In this document: positions 16,300 to 25,869 of the stretch, in pieces | Layout of the letters: the number at the start of each line of letters is the position of its first letter | Numbering within the stretch: the first letter of the stretch is position 1 | Source: JBGTLA01 sp041744375 | Lineage (GTDB): Bacteria > Actinomycetota > Acidimicrobiia > Spongiisociales > ZC4RG35 | Length of the DNA: 44,648 bases | Reading direction: 5' to 3' | Assembly (NCBI GenBank): GCA_041744375.1 | Contig: JBGTLA010000012.1 | Coordinates: 1-44,648, forward strand | The notes under the pieces: model-generated | What the model was told of the DNA's origin: nothing | What the model saw: only the letters and a program-made list of their open reading frames with translations | Database searches by the model: none | Program-made: the position numbers and the translations under genes

Positions 16300-17631
16300 T
16301 CAGCCCCGGACTCGCTCGTCGACCTCCACCATTGTCGCCACTATGGCGGCCACGTCCTGATCGCGCACGAATTGTTGCAACGCCTCACGCAACACGGTTT
16401 GGATCTCGCCTCCGATGAAGTCGTCCAGGTCGTAGACAGCGGCTACCGACGGATCCGCTGGCCAGAGGGCGGCGGCGGCCTGATCGTTCACGTCGGGGTA
16501 GACGTCCACGGGCACGCCCGTGTTGGGAGCCACGAAGCCGCCCCTTTCTGCCCATATCGACTGGGCTTCGGCCGAACCGAGGTACTCGGCCAAGGCGAGG
16601 GCGGCGTCGGGATTGGGGGTGTCGGCGTTGACCGCGAAGAGATCGCCGCTGACGAACTGGACCTCTTCGGCCGCTTCGTCGTACTTGGGCATCAAGAAGA
16701 AGGCATAGTCCTCACCGGGAACGAGGGAGTCGTCGCACTCGCCCCGAACCACCAGGTTGATGAACGCTCCCTGGTTCTGGAACTGGGCCGCTCCGTCGAC
16801 TCGGGCACAGGTCGCCTCGACGAAACCGCGGTCGAGGACGTCGCCGGGGAAGTAGTCGGCGATGAACTGCCCGAAGACCTCGAACGATTCCACTACTCCC
16901 GGGTCGTCCCACGGCACCGAGCCGTCGACGAGGCCGTTGAAGACCTCGGCACCGCCTACGCGGGCCAGGATCGGGTCCCACCATTGCGTCAGGGGCCACT
17001 GATCGGCGCCTCCGATGGCAAACGGCTCCTCTCCGGCTGCCTGGATGGCGTCGAGGACATCGGTGAACTCGACCCACGTCGTCGGCACTTCGACACCCAA
17101 CGCCTCCAGTCGGGCCGGTGTATACCAGATCAAGGCGTTGACATTGCCCTTGAACCAGACTCCATAGGGCGTGCCGTCGGCCGAGGCGATGGCCGCCAGC
17201 GCCTCGGTGTACGAACCGTCCGCCAGCCATGTCGCCCACAGATCATCGAGCGGCATCAAGAACCCTTCAGCGGCGAACAATCTGATGAGTCCGGGAAGGG
17301 CAACGGTGACGTCGGGACCCGATCCGGCGGCGAACTGCTGGGTGAGTTGGGCGGTGAGCTCGCCGAAGGGAACTTGCACCCGTTCCAGGGAAACGTCGGG
17401 ATAGGTGGTTTCGAAGCCCTCCAGCACGGCCTCCAACGCCTCTTGCTCGGAGCCTGTCCAGGCGTGGACGATTGACAGCTCCCCGGCGATGTCCGGAGAA
17501 GGCGTGTCTGTGGGCGGGGTTGTGTCGGTGCCGGGAGCGGGATCCGCCTCCGTGGTGGTGGTTCCGTTGGCTCCGCAGGCTGCGATCGCAATGATCACGG
17601 CCAGGATCCCGATCGTTCGTCTGGTGCGCAT
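16300..17631 (-). CDS. Lipoprotein solute-binding protein of a CUT1 ABC transporter
   Basis: A 443-residue extracellular binding protein. It has a lipoprotein signal (MRTRRTIGILAVIIAIAACG, lipidated Cys19) and a Thr/Pro-rich linker, then the family 1 binding fold: ELSIVHAWTGSEQEALEAVL, FAAGSGPDVTVALPG, GTPYGVWFKGNVNALIWYTP and SGDLFAVNADTPNPDAALAL. ATG 17631 has a strong GGAGGAG ribosome site, and the upstream in-frame codons belong to intergenic DNA. It is the first gene of the operon and carries a clear promoter overlapped by a 20-bp palindrome. The solute is probably a sugar or glycoside, given the GH63 gene under the same operator. Confidence 0.93.
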   Translation of the reverse strand: MRTRRTIGILAVIIAIAACGANGTTTTEADPAPGTDTTPPTDTPSPDIAGELSIVHAWTGSEQEALEAVLEGFETTYPDVSLERVQVPFGELTAQLTQQFAAGSGPDVTVALPGLIRLFAAEGFLMPLDDLWATWLADGSYTEALAAIASADGTPYGVWFKGNVNALIWYTPARLEALGVEVPTTWVEFTDVLDAIQAAGEEPFAIGGADQWPLTQWWDPILARVGGAEVFNGLVDGSVPWDDPGVVESFEVFGQFIADYFPGDVLDRGFVEATCARVDGAAQFQNQGAFINLVVRGECDDSLVPGEDYAFFLMPKYDEAAEEVQFVSGDLFAVNADTPNPDAALALAEYLGSAEAQSIWAERGGFVAPNTGVPVDVYPDVNDQAAAALWPADPSVAAVYDLDDFIGGEIQTVLREALQQFVRDQDVAAIVATMVEVDERVRG

Positions 17632-17659
17632 GTAGGGCTCCTCCTGCCGTTGGCCTGAT

Positions 17660-17708
17660 TTGTTACTCAGGCATAGCAAATATAAGAGCGACATGATGGC
17701 GCCGTCAA
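17660..17708 (-). promoter_or_regulatory. Promoter of the ABC operon with a palindromic operator
   Basis: On the reverse strand TTGACG (17703-17708) and TATATT (17679-17684) are separated by 18 nt, a good -35/-10 pair. The palindrome TTGCTATGCCTGAGTAACAA (17660-17679) begins at the last base of the -10 and covers the expected transcription start, so a bound repressor would block initiation. The same palindrome type recurs at 19197-19216. Confidence 0.7.
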
Positions 17709-17739
17709 GAGCTATTACCCTATTGAGCAGACAAATCAG

Positions 17740-19179
17740 ATGATCATCGACCGCGACCAGCCAATCCCGATCTACTTCCAACTCAAGACACATCTTCTCG
17801 AGCAGATCCTCAGCGGGGCGTATGAGCCTGACGATCGCCTTCCGACTGAGCACGAGTTGTGTGTCACCTTCGGGATGAGCCGTACCCCTGTGACACGGGC
17901 GCTCACCGAGTTGGCCGACGAAGGGGTCATCATCCGTCATCGTCGCCGGGGGTCCTTCGTCAACCCCCATTGGCTTACCAGGCGCCCGCCGACCCTCGAG
18001 TTGCGCCTCGTCGTGCCGGCGGGCCCTTGGGAGGCCATGGTCCGGAGAGCAACCCCCGCCTCCGTCAACCTCAACGTCGCCACCGTCCCGCTCGAACAAC
18101 TCCTCGAGGCCGTGCGGAGAGCCGTGGGAGAGGGTCGCGCCCCGGACCTGGCGTTGATCGATTCGGTGTGGGTGCCTGAGTTGGCGGCAGCTGGATCGCT
18201 GTGGCCTCTGGATGAGCTCGACCCCGAGTGGTTCGCTTCACGCTACGAGGCAGACTTTCTGGAGCCGTTGACGGCGACGAACTGCTACCGGGGCCGAAGT
18301 CATGCCGTGCAAGCCGAAGCCGACGTCGCCGGATTGTGGGTCCGGCGAGATCACCTCGAGCTAGCCGGCGTCAGACCTCCTGCAACCTGGGAGGAACTAG
18401 AGAACCTGGCAAGAGTCCTCGCCGAGCTGCCCGGTGGAGCCCGCTTTCCACTGGTCTTCCCGGGGGGATCTCGCGGGGGCGAGACCACCACTTACTGTCT
18501 ATTGGCTCTGCTCGCCTCCAACGGGGTCGAAGTCATAGTCGACGACGTCATCTCCTTGGACAACCGGCGGGCCGTAGCCGCTCTGCGCTTCTTGCGGCGT
18601 CTTCTCGATTCGAACCTGGTTCCCTCCGAAGTAGTCACGTACGAATGGGACCGGCCCATCCGCCTGGTAGCGGCGGGCGAGGCCTCCATGAGCCTGGGTG
18701 GTAGCTACGAAGGTCGGACGCTGGCCGAGCTGTCAGGGCTCTCGCTCGACCGACTGGCGGACCACTTCCTGTTCCTACCCGTTCCGGCCGGGCCCGAGGG
18801 AGCGGCCGCCTCGTTGGCTGGAGGAATGGCGTATGCCATCTTTCGTCAAGCTCACCAGCCAAAGGAGGCCATCCGGTTGCTCGAGCACCTCCTCGCCAGT
18901 GACGCCCTGGTGCAGATGGCGCGCGACACCGGCCAGATACCGCCCCGGCGCACCGCCGCCGATGCGGTAGGCGCCGAGGTCCCCTTCCTCGCCCAGACCA
19001 CCGCGATGTTGCGACACGCCGTTGTGCGGCCTGCCATTCCCGCCCACGCTCGCGTCTCTCGTCAGCTTCAGGCGATGCTCGAGGGTGTCCTCACCGGACG
19101 CTTCGGCCCTGCTGCTTCGGTCGAGCGGACCGCTGATCTGATCTCCGCCATCACTGGCCTAGATGTGAGGCGCGACTGA
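17740..19179 (+). CDS. GntR-type regulator fused to a solute-binding-protein-like sensor domain
   Basis: A 479-residue protein. Residues 1-75 form a GntR winged helix (PIPIYFQLKTHLLEQILSG, LPTEHELCVTFGMSRTPVTR, ADEGVIIRHRRRGSFV). From about residue 88 the rest resembles a family 1 extracellular binding protein without signal peptide: APDLALIDSVWVPELAAAG, ATWEELENLARVLAELPGG, AGEASMSLGGSYEG and PKEAIRLLEHLLASDALVQ. The usual GntR effector domain (UTRA or FCD) is absent. It starts 108 bp from the divergent ABC operon and ends 37 bp before the GH63 gene. The likely role is a cytoplasmic sugar sensor that represses both through the shared palindrome. The fusion is complete, with no internal break. 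Confidence 0.88.
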   Translation: MIIDRDQPIPIYFQLKTHLLEQILSGAYEPDDRLPTEHELCVTFGMSRTPVTRALTELADEGVIIRHRRRGSFVNPHWLTRRPPTLELRLVVPAGPWEAMVRRATPASVNLNVATVPLEQLLEAVRRAVGEGRAPDLALIDSVWVPELAAAGSLWPLDELDPEWFASRYEADFLEPLTATNCYRGRSHAVQAEADVAGLWVRRDHLELAGVRPPATWEELENLARVLAELPGGARFPLVFPGGSRGGETTTYCLLALLASNGVEVIVDDVISLDNRRAVAALRFLRRLLDSNLVPSEVVTYEWDRPIRLVAAGEASMSLGGSYEGRTLAELSGLSLDRLADHFLFLPVPAGPEGAAASLAGGMAYAIFRQAHQPKEAIRLLEHLLASDALVQMARDTGQIPPRRTAADAVGAEVPFLAQTTAMLRHAVVRPAIPAHARVSRQLQAMLEGVLTGRFGPAASVERTADLISAITGLDVRRD

Positions 19180-19196
19180 TCGCGGCTCTCCCCATT

Positions 19197-19216
19197 TTGC
19201 TATAGTTCCATAACAA
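19197..19216 (+). promoter_or_regulatory. Palindromic operator directly before the GH63-type gene
   Basis: TTGCTATAGTTCCATAACAA ends one base before the ATG at 19217. It shares TTGCTAT and TAACAA at the same spacing with the operator at 17660-17679. The embedded TATAGT could be the -10 of a leaderless transcript, which a bound repressor would cover. Confidence 0.65.
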
Positions 19217-20464
19217 ATGATGGGGTCGATGCTTGCCGTCGCCGCGGCCGACGTTCTTGCCGCCAACGACACCGGCGTCTATGTCAAGCCGGGCCCTCGT
19301 CAGTATCCGGGCCAATGGAACTGGGATGCAGCGTTCGTGGTCATAGGCTTGGCCCATCTCGACCCGACCCGTGCCCGCCAAGAGGTGAGGGCGCTCCTGT
19401 CCGGGCAATGGGCCGACGGCATGGTGCCCCACATCGTCTTCCACGATGCCGAACCTCAGTACTTTCCCGGACCCGAGGCGTGGGGTCGGACATCGGGCAT
19501 GCCCGCCACGGCCACGACCGGCATAACTCAACCCCCCTTGCTGGCCACTGCTGTTGAGCGCCTTGACCGTCTTTCCCCCGACCCGGCCTTCCTGGCCGAG
19601 GTGGTCCCGGCCATCGAGCAGTGGCACCGTTGGTTCCACCTCCATCGTCGTCGGACCGATGGCCTCGTGGCCATCCTTCATCCTTGGGAATCGGGGATGG
19701 ACAACTCCCCGCGATTCGACGCCGCCCTGGCCGGCGTTCCCACCGCTGCTGCTTCGTTTCGGCGGGAGGACCGGACGCATGTCGCTGAAGACCAGCGGCC
19801 TACCGACCGTGACTATGCCGCCTACATCTCGATCCTGGAGCAGTTGCGGGCCGGCGGCTACCGATCCGAGATGGATGGTGCGACGTTCCAGGTAGGGGAT
19901 GTTTTCCTCACGGCTGTCTTGGCCAAGGCCGAACGCGATCTGGCACTGCTCTGGAACAAGGTGGGCCGAGACGGCAGCCGAGCACTGGGTCGGGCGCAAG
20001 CCTTGGAGAGGGCCCTCCTCGCCGCTTGGGAGACGAAGATGGGCTTCTTCCGTGACGGTGGGATCGATTCACCCCACACGATCGGCGGGCTGCTCCCTCT
20101 GTTCGCCCTTCCCCGCCACCCCGGTATGGCCAAGCTGGCGGACGCGCTCGACGACCCGGCCACCTACGGTCCCGCTGCCAACGCACCGTGGTATCCGACC
20201 GGTATCCCCAAGAACAGCCTGGAGTTCGACCGTCGCCGTTACTGGCGGGGACCGGTGTGGGTCAACATCAACTGGCTGCTCGCCGAAACCCTAGAGCAGG
20301 GAGGCAAACTCGAAGCTGCCCGGCGCCTGCGCGTCACCACCGTCGACATGGTGGCACAGAATGGGTTCTGGGAGTACTACGACCCCTTCACAGGCCAGGG
20401 CCTGGGCAGCGAGTCCTTCTCGTGGACAGCCGCGCTCGTCGTAGACCTTCTCGCCACCGCCTGA
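19217..20464 (+). CDS. GH63/MGH1-type glycoside hydrolase
   Basis: A 415-residue protein with the (alpha/alpha)6-barrel signatures of GH63-like enzymes (YgjK, mannosylglycerate hydrolase). Motifs include PGQWNWDAAFVVIGLAHLD, GQWADGMVPHIVFHD, TGITQPPLLATAVERL, LHPWESGMDNSPRFD (general acid probably Asp162), YWRGPVWVNINWLLAE and FTGQGLGSESFSWTAAL (base probably Glu399). There is no signal peptide, so it acts in the cytoplasm. It begins 37 bp after the GntR-fusion gene, behind the shared operator. It probably hydrolyses the glycoside imported by the adjacent ABC transporter, such as a mannosyl- or glucosylglycerate-type compound. The substrate is inferred. Confidence 0.88.
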   Translation: MMGSMLAVAAADVLAANDTGVYVKPGPRQYPGQWNWDAAFVVIGLAHLDPTRARQEVRALLSGQWADGMVPHIVFHDAEPQYFPGPEAWGRTSGMPATATTGITQPPLLATAVERLDRLSPDPAFLAEVVPAIEQWHRWFHLHRRRTDGLVAILHPWESGMDNSPRFDAALAGVPTAAASFRREDRTHVAEDQRPTDRDYAAYISILEQLRAGGYRSEMDGATFQVGDVFLTAVLAKAERDLALLWNKVGRDGSRALGRAQALERALLAAWETKMGFFRDGGIDSPHTIGGLLPLFALPRHPGMAKLADALDDPATYGPAANAPWYPTGIPKNSLEFDRRRYWRGPVWVNINWLLAETLEQGGKLEAARRLRVTTVDMVAQNGFWEYYDPFTGQGLGSESFSWTAALVVDLLATA

Positions 20465-20631
20465 CCGGCGCTTCTGGCCGATCAGTTGTCGTCGCCAAAG
20501 GAGCCACTCCACCTACGCCATCCTCCCGGCCATAGGAGAGCGCCACCGACCGAGGGGGTAGCGAAGTCGGCGAACAAGGCACGTTCCGGCATTCCAGCCT
20601 GGAAAGGTCTTTCCGGAAACCGCCGGGATAG

Positions 20632-20663
20632 GAGAAGGGCAGGCCTTACGGCCTGCCCTTCTC
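20632..20663. terminator. Bidirectional intrinsic terminator
   Basis: GAGAAGGGCAGGCC (20632-20645) and GGCCTGCCCTTCTC (20650-20663) form a perfect 14-bp stem with a TTAC loop between two converging genes, the GH63-type gene and the DUF4331 gene. AG-rich and CT-rich flanks make it usable from both directions. Confidence 0.85.
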
Positions 20664-20684
20664 GTCATCGGTTCGAGGTTGGTG

Positions 20685-22856
20685 TCAGCTTCCCCATCCG
20701 AACGCCCGCGCCAAGAAGCTGGCCATCTCGGCTCGGGTCATGAGCCGGTCCGGGCAGAAATCGGTGTTGGCAGGGGGGTTGCAGCCCCTGGTGACACCCG
20801 CTGCCGCCAGGGCGTTGATGTCGCCCTCGAAGATCGAGTCGCCGTCGTCATCGAAAGCGTCGACATCGGAGCGGGGCAACGCCCACGCCCGGGCCACGAA
20901 CGCCGCCATCTCACCGCGGGTGAGGAAAGCGTCGGGGCAGAACGCGGTGTTGGCGGGCGGGTTGCAGCCGCGGGTGATCCCGACAGCGGCGATGGCGTTG
21001 ATGTCGCCCTCGAAGATCGAGTCGCCGTCGTCGTCGAAGGCGTTCGGGCCCGGGTTGAGATTGAGCGCTCGGTTCATGAACGCCGCCATCTCACCACGGA
21101 TGATGTTCCGCTCGGGGCAGTAGTTGGTGTTGTCGGGCGGGTTGCAACCGCGGGTGATCCCGGCGGCGGCGATGAGGTCGATGTTGGCCTCATGCACGTT
21201 GCCGTCGTCGTCACCGAAGCGGTCGCTCACCATGTCGAGCGGGTCGATCTGGCCGCGGATCTCGCCGGCCGGGTTGTCGGTTGTGTGGACGTTGACGTAA
21301 CCGAAACCACCGTTCAACACGTCCAGCAGGTCCCCCATGGCACCTGCAATCAGGTCACCACCGGCTACCGAACCCTTCGCCAGCATCCCGTTGACGTCCT
21401 CCCCATCGGAAGGACCGTACAGGAACGCCACCACCGGTCCGTTCTCACCCGGGTCGCCCAGGTGGATGTGGGCCGCCACGGCCGATTCCAGCCCGTAGGC
21501 GAGGGTGATGTGGTCGATGGCACCGCCGGAGGCCGATAGCGCCGTGAACCCGGTGGCGTCGGTGGTTACAGGGGGCACCTCGCTGCTGCCCGACAGGGGA
21601 GCAGCGAAGTTCGACCCTTCCAGGACCGGAACGGTCATGTCGGCGTGAGACTGGCCCAGGTAGGGGAAGGTCTCCTGGTAGTCGTCGTGCGGTCCGATGC
21701 CGTCGGTGTTGATGGCGCCGTCGGCGTCCCGAGCGGGACCGTCGGTGCAGAACAGACCATCTTCCCCGAACAGACCGAGCGGGTCGCCGCCGGTCACGAT
21801 CCGCAGAGCGGTGTCGATGACGTCATCGGCCAGACCTCTGCCCACCAGCGGAGGTGGAAGTCCCAAGGCATTGTCGCCGCCCTTGGCGAAGGGCAGGATG
21901 TCTGGCAGGAGCACGAACGCCAGCGTTTCGAGCTGGCATTGGGTGTAGGCACCTTCGGAGTCGAGCGACGAGTACGCCGTCAGGGCATCGGCTGCCGCCT
22001 GGGTGAAGTTGGCGGCGTCGTCGCGGGGCTGGGCCTGGTTGTAAACGTTCTTGTTCTCGGTGGGAGCCCCCACGATGGGACCGGAGCTGTTGACGGCCGT
22101 GTTGATGGCCGGGCGGCCGATACGGTCGATCTGGGAGCCGTCGACGGAGGTGGCGGCCCACACCCCGACACTGTTCGACAGACCAAGGGCCTCTCCGAAG
22201 CTGCCGCCGGGCAACCCGATCATCTCGTCGGGAACCTCGATGACGATGGCCAGGGTGTCCAGCTCGGCGAAGAAGTCGTTCTCGTTGCCGTCGTTGAGCA
22301 TCCGGTCGTTGTCGGCGCCTTCCACCGTCCCCAAGAACCCGGCCAGGTCGAAGAAGAACGGGTCGGAGCGGAGGCCGGTGTGGAGCTGGCCGCCGTCGGG
22401 CAGGGGCAGGGTCTTGCCGACCTGTCCGTAACCGATGAGCGCGCCGCTGGCGGCGCCGTCGGCGGCGGCCTCGCCCTCGGCGAGTTGGGCGACCACGAAC
22501 TGGCTCCCGTCTCCTCTGACGTCAGAGAAGGTGAACTCGAAGGAGAGATCCTCGATAGCGTCGCCGTCGGTGTCGATCTTGACCTCGTAGAGCACGTCGG
22601 ATCCGAAGGAGGCGTCGGCCGCCGCCGCTGGGTGGACCGTCAAGGCGATGACGGTCGAGTCGGGGTCGGCGCCCTCAAAGACGTACAGGTCGTTGATATC
22701 GGCTTGGATGTTGCCGCTCGGCGGTGTGAGCCCGGGAGCATCCAGGTGATCGGCCGCCTGGCTGCCGAAGGTTGGCATCAGGCCGACGAGGACAGCCAGC
22801 GCGGCGAGAATCGCCAGCGCCGAGCCGCCCCTTCGGTGGGTACGGGTGAACTGCAT
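20685..22856 (-). CDS. Secreted DUF4331-CHRD-SLH protein
   Basis: A 723-residue exported protein. It has a signal peptide (about 1-34), then a DUF4331 domain (about 35-425: HLDAPGLTPPSGNIQADIND, DLYVFEGADPDS). A CHRD domain follows (about 430-545: NFAAPLSGSSEVPPVTTDAT, VAAHIHLGDPGENGPVVAFL, AGEIRGQID). Three SLH-like repeats occupy about 550-723, each with a DDDGxxxxExxI..IAAAGITRGCNPP..NTxxCP unit and a RGEMAAF helix. The SLH repeats should anchor it to the cell envelope. ATG 22856 has a GAGGAAGGA ribosome site, and in-frame upstream codons are intergenic. It is divergent from the TPR gene and preceded by a SigK-like promoter. The biochemical role of DUF4331 is unknown. Confidence 0.88.
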   Translation of the reverse strand: MQFTRTHRRGGSALAILAALAVLVGLMPTFGSQAADHLDAPGLTPPSGNIQADINDLYVFEGADPDSTVIALTVHPAAAADASFGSDVLYEVKIDTDGDAIEDLSFEFTFSDVRGDGSQFVVAQLAEGEAAADGAASGALIGYGQVGKTLPLPDGGQLHTGLRSDPFFFDLAGFLGTVEGADNDRMLNDGNENDFFAELDTLAIVIEVPDEMIGLPGGSFGEALGLSNSVGVWAATSVDGSQIDRIGRPAINTAVNSSGPIVGAPTENKNVYNQAQPRDDAANFTQAAADALTAYSSLDSEGAYTQCQLETLAFVLLPDILPFAKGGDNALGLPPPLVGRGLADDVIDTALRIVTGGDPLGLFGEDGLFCTDGPARDADGAINTDGIGPHDDYQETFPYLGQSHADMTVPVLEGSNFAAPLSGSSEVPPVTTDATGFTALSASGGAIDHITLAYGLESAVAAHIHLGDPGENGPVVAFLYGPSDGEDVNGMLAKGSVAGGDLIAGAMGDLLDVLNGGFGYVNVHTTDNPAGEIRGQIDPLDMVSDRFGDDDGNVHEANIDLIAAAGITRGCNPPDNTNYCPERNIIRGEMAAFMNRALNLNPGPNAFDDDGDSIFEGDINAIAAVGITRGCNPPANTAFCPDAFLTRGEMAAFVARAWALPRSDVDAFDDDGDSIFEGDINALAAAGVTRGCNPPANTDFCPDRLMTRAEMASFLARAFGWGS
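20700..21190 (-). repeat. Three tandem SLH-coding repeats
   Basis: Inside the DUF4331 gene, three units of roughly 165-180 bp are repeated. They share the ITRGCNPP-type block, the paired cysteines and a Glu/Asp-rich DDDGDSIFEGDI block. The last two are nearly identical at DNA level over the stretch encoding FDDDGDSIFEGDINA, pointing to recent duplication or gene conversion. Confidence 0.8.
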
Positions 22857-22916
22857 GGTTGTCCTTCCTCGAGCGCCGCCGGGAGTGGCGTGCGCGCTCT
22901 CTCTGCTTCCATGGCT

Positions 22917-22944
22917 ATTCGGACCTCGACCGAAACCGGATTGG
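22917..22944 (-). promoter_or_regulatory. SigK-like promoter of the DUF4331 gene
   Basis: Reverse strand CCAATC (22939-22944) and CCGAAT (22917-22922) are 16 nt apart, about 60 bp upstream of the ATG at 22856. The same motif pair occurs before other genes of this cluster and resembles the mycobacterial SigK consensus as I recall it (CCATCC and CCGAAT). Confidence 0.6.
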
Positions 22945-22946
22945 AA

Positions 22947-22974
22947 CCAATCCTGTGATGTCCGTAGTCCGAAC
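22947..22974 (+). promoter_or_regulatory. SigK-like promoter of the TPR-NicO operon
   Basis: Forward strand CCAATC (22947-22952) and CCGAAC (22969-22974) are 16 nt apart, about 62 bp upstream of ATG 23037. The -35 elements of this and the divergent promoter are back to back, forming the palindrome GGATTGGAACCAATCC (22938-22953). Confidence 0.6.
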
Positions 22975-23036
22975 CCATCTCTACCGTTGAAACTTCCACC
23001 GACCGTAGCCCTACCCGCGTTCGTAAGTGATAACCA

Positions 23037-24394
23037 ATGACCACAGACCGCGTCGATACCGAACCCGCCCGGCGCCACCCCTCCCGGGCAGTCATATTCC
23101 TCCTCGCCGCCCTTGTGCTGGTCGGTGCAGCCTGGCTGGCCCAATGGGCGACGGCTCCTCCCGCCATCGTCGACGGTCCCGCCAGCGAATCCGACGGGCG
23201 GCTGTCACCGTCTTTTGTCGTACCCGAGGAAGTCGATCGCCTCATCACCGCCTACGAAGCCCGGATCCGGTCCCACACCGACTCGTCTGACTATCGGACC
23301 CTCGGGTTTCTGTACCTCGAGAAGGCCCGGACCTCCGGCGACGTCTCCCGCTACGCGGCCGCCGAGGAGGCCTTCGGGAGGGCCATGGAACTGTCTCCTT
23401 CGGACCCTTCCGCTCGGGTAGGGATGGCTTCGACTTATTACGCCCTCCACGAGTTCGCTTCCGCCCGCGACGTTGCCCGATTGGTCTACGACGCCACCGG
23501 TCGCCTCGATGCCCTGGCGATACTGGCTGATGCTTCATTGGCGCTCGGCGAATACGACGCGGGAGCGAGCCTGCTCGAAGAATTCGCCGACGCCGTCGGA
23601 GATGAGCAGCCGGCTGTGCTGGTGCGACAGGCGGAGTGGGCCCGGCTTAACGGAAGAGCGGACGACTCCCTCGCTCTGTCCCGCGCCGCTTGGGAGGGAG
23701 TGTCCGAATCGACCAACCCTCGCCTGCGCTCGTGGTATCTGGCGTTCGGGGCGCAAACAGCCCTGCACCTCGGCCGCTACGACGAGGGCCTGGACCTGGC
23801 AGGTCAGGCATTGGCGTTGGACCCCCGGTCGATCGTGGCCGCCGTCACCGCCGCCCGGCTGGAAGCCGCCACCGGCGACTTCGACGGCGCCATCGCCCGC
23901 TACCAGCCCGTGGTCGAGACCAACCCCGACCCCACCTACCTGGCCGAGCTCGCCGACCTGTACCTGCTCGTCGGCCGGGACCAACAGGCTGAGGACGCCT
24001 TCGCCACCATCGCTATCGCCGCCACCCTCTTTGAGGAGGCAGGGGTCTACGACCGGGTGATATCCCAGCACTTGGCCGATCACGGCATCGACACCGTCCG
24101 GGCGGTCGAGATCGCCCGGGTCGAGATGCAGGAGCGGCGTGACGTGGGGGCGTGGGACACCCTGGCCTGGGCGCTGTACGCCGACGGCCGCTACGACGAG
24201 GCGGCTGAGGCGTCGCAGGCCGCCCTCTCCTTGGGGACACTCGACGCCCGCTTCTGGTACCACTCCGGGATGATCGCGGCCGCCCGGGGCGAACGCGACA
24301 CCGCCCTGTCCCACCTGACGGCCGCTCTCGAACTCTCCTCCTCCTTCCAGCCCTATCAGGCCGAGCGCGCCCGCCAGACCCTCGACGCTCTCGA

Positions 24395-24398
<4 letters not shown>
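23037..24398 (+). CDS. Membrane-anchored tetratricopeptide repeat protein
   Basis: A 453-residue protein with a short basic N-terminus and one transmembrane segment (about 18-37, AVIFLLAALVLVGAAWLAQW). The long external or periplasm-facing part is built of TPR-like helical pairs: YAAAEEAFGRAMELSPSDPS, RYDEGLDLAGQALALDPRS, DFDGAIARYQPVVETNPDP and RYDEAAEASQAALSLGTLD. TPR arrays mediate protein-protein contacts, so it is probably a scaffold. It overlaps the downstream NicO-type transporter by ATGA (24395-24398) and is divergent from the DUF4331 gene. I have seen DUF4331, TPR and NicO genes grouped in other bacteria, which suggests one functional unit. Confidence 0.85.
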
Positions 24399-25792
<1,394 letters not shown>

Positions 25793-25835
25793 CCGGAGAT
25801 AGAGCGGGCCGCTTCTCTGTCCAGCGCCGTCCCAG

Positions 25836-25862
25836 CCATCCAAGAGCGGGTGGGCTCCGAAC
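25836..25862 (+). promoter_or_regulatory. SigK-like promoter of the molybdoenzyme gene
   Basis: CCATCC (25836-25841) and CCGAAC (25857-25862) are 15 nt apart, or 16 from GCCATC. The GTG start at 25870 is only 8 nt beyond the -10 element, so the transcript may be leaderless. Confidence 0.5.
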
Positions 25863-25869
25863 AGACCAC

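Noticed and set aside
20700..21190. Regular repeats that could suggest a CRISPR array
   Set aside because: They are in frame within a coding sequence and translate to SLH repeats. Unit length and the lack of variable spacers do not fit CRISPR, and no cas genes are present.
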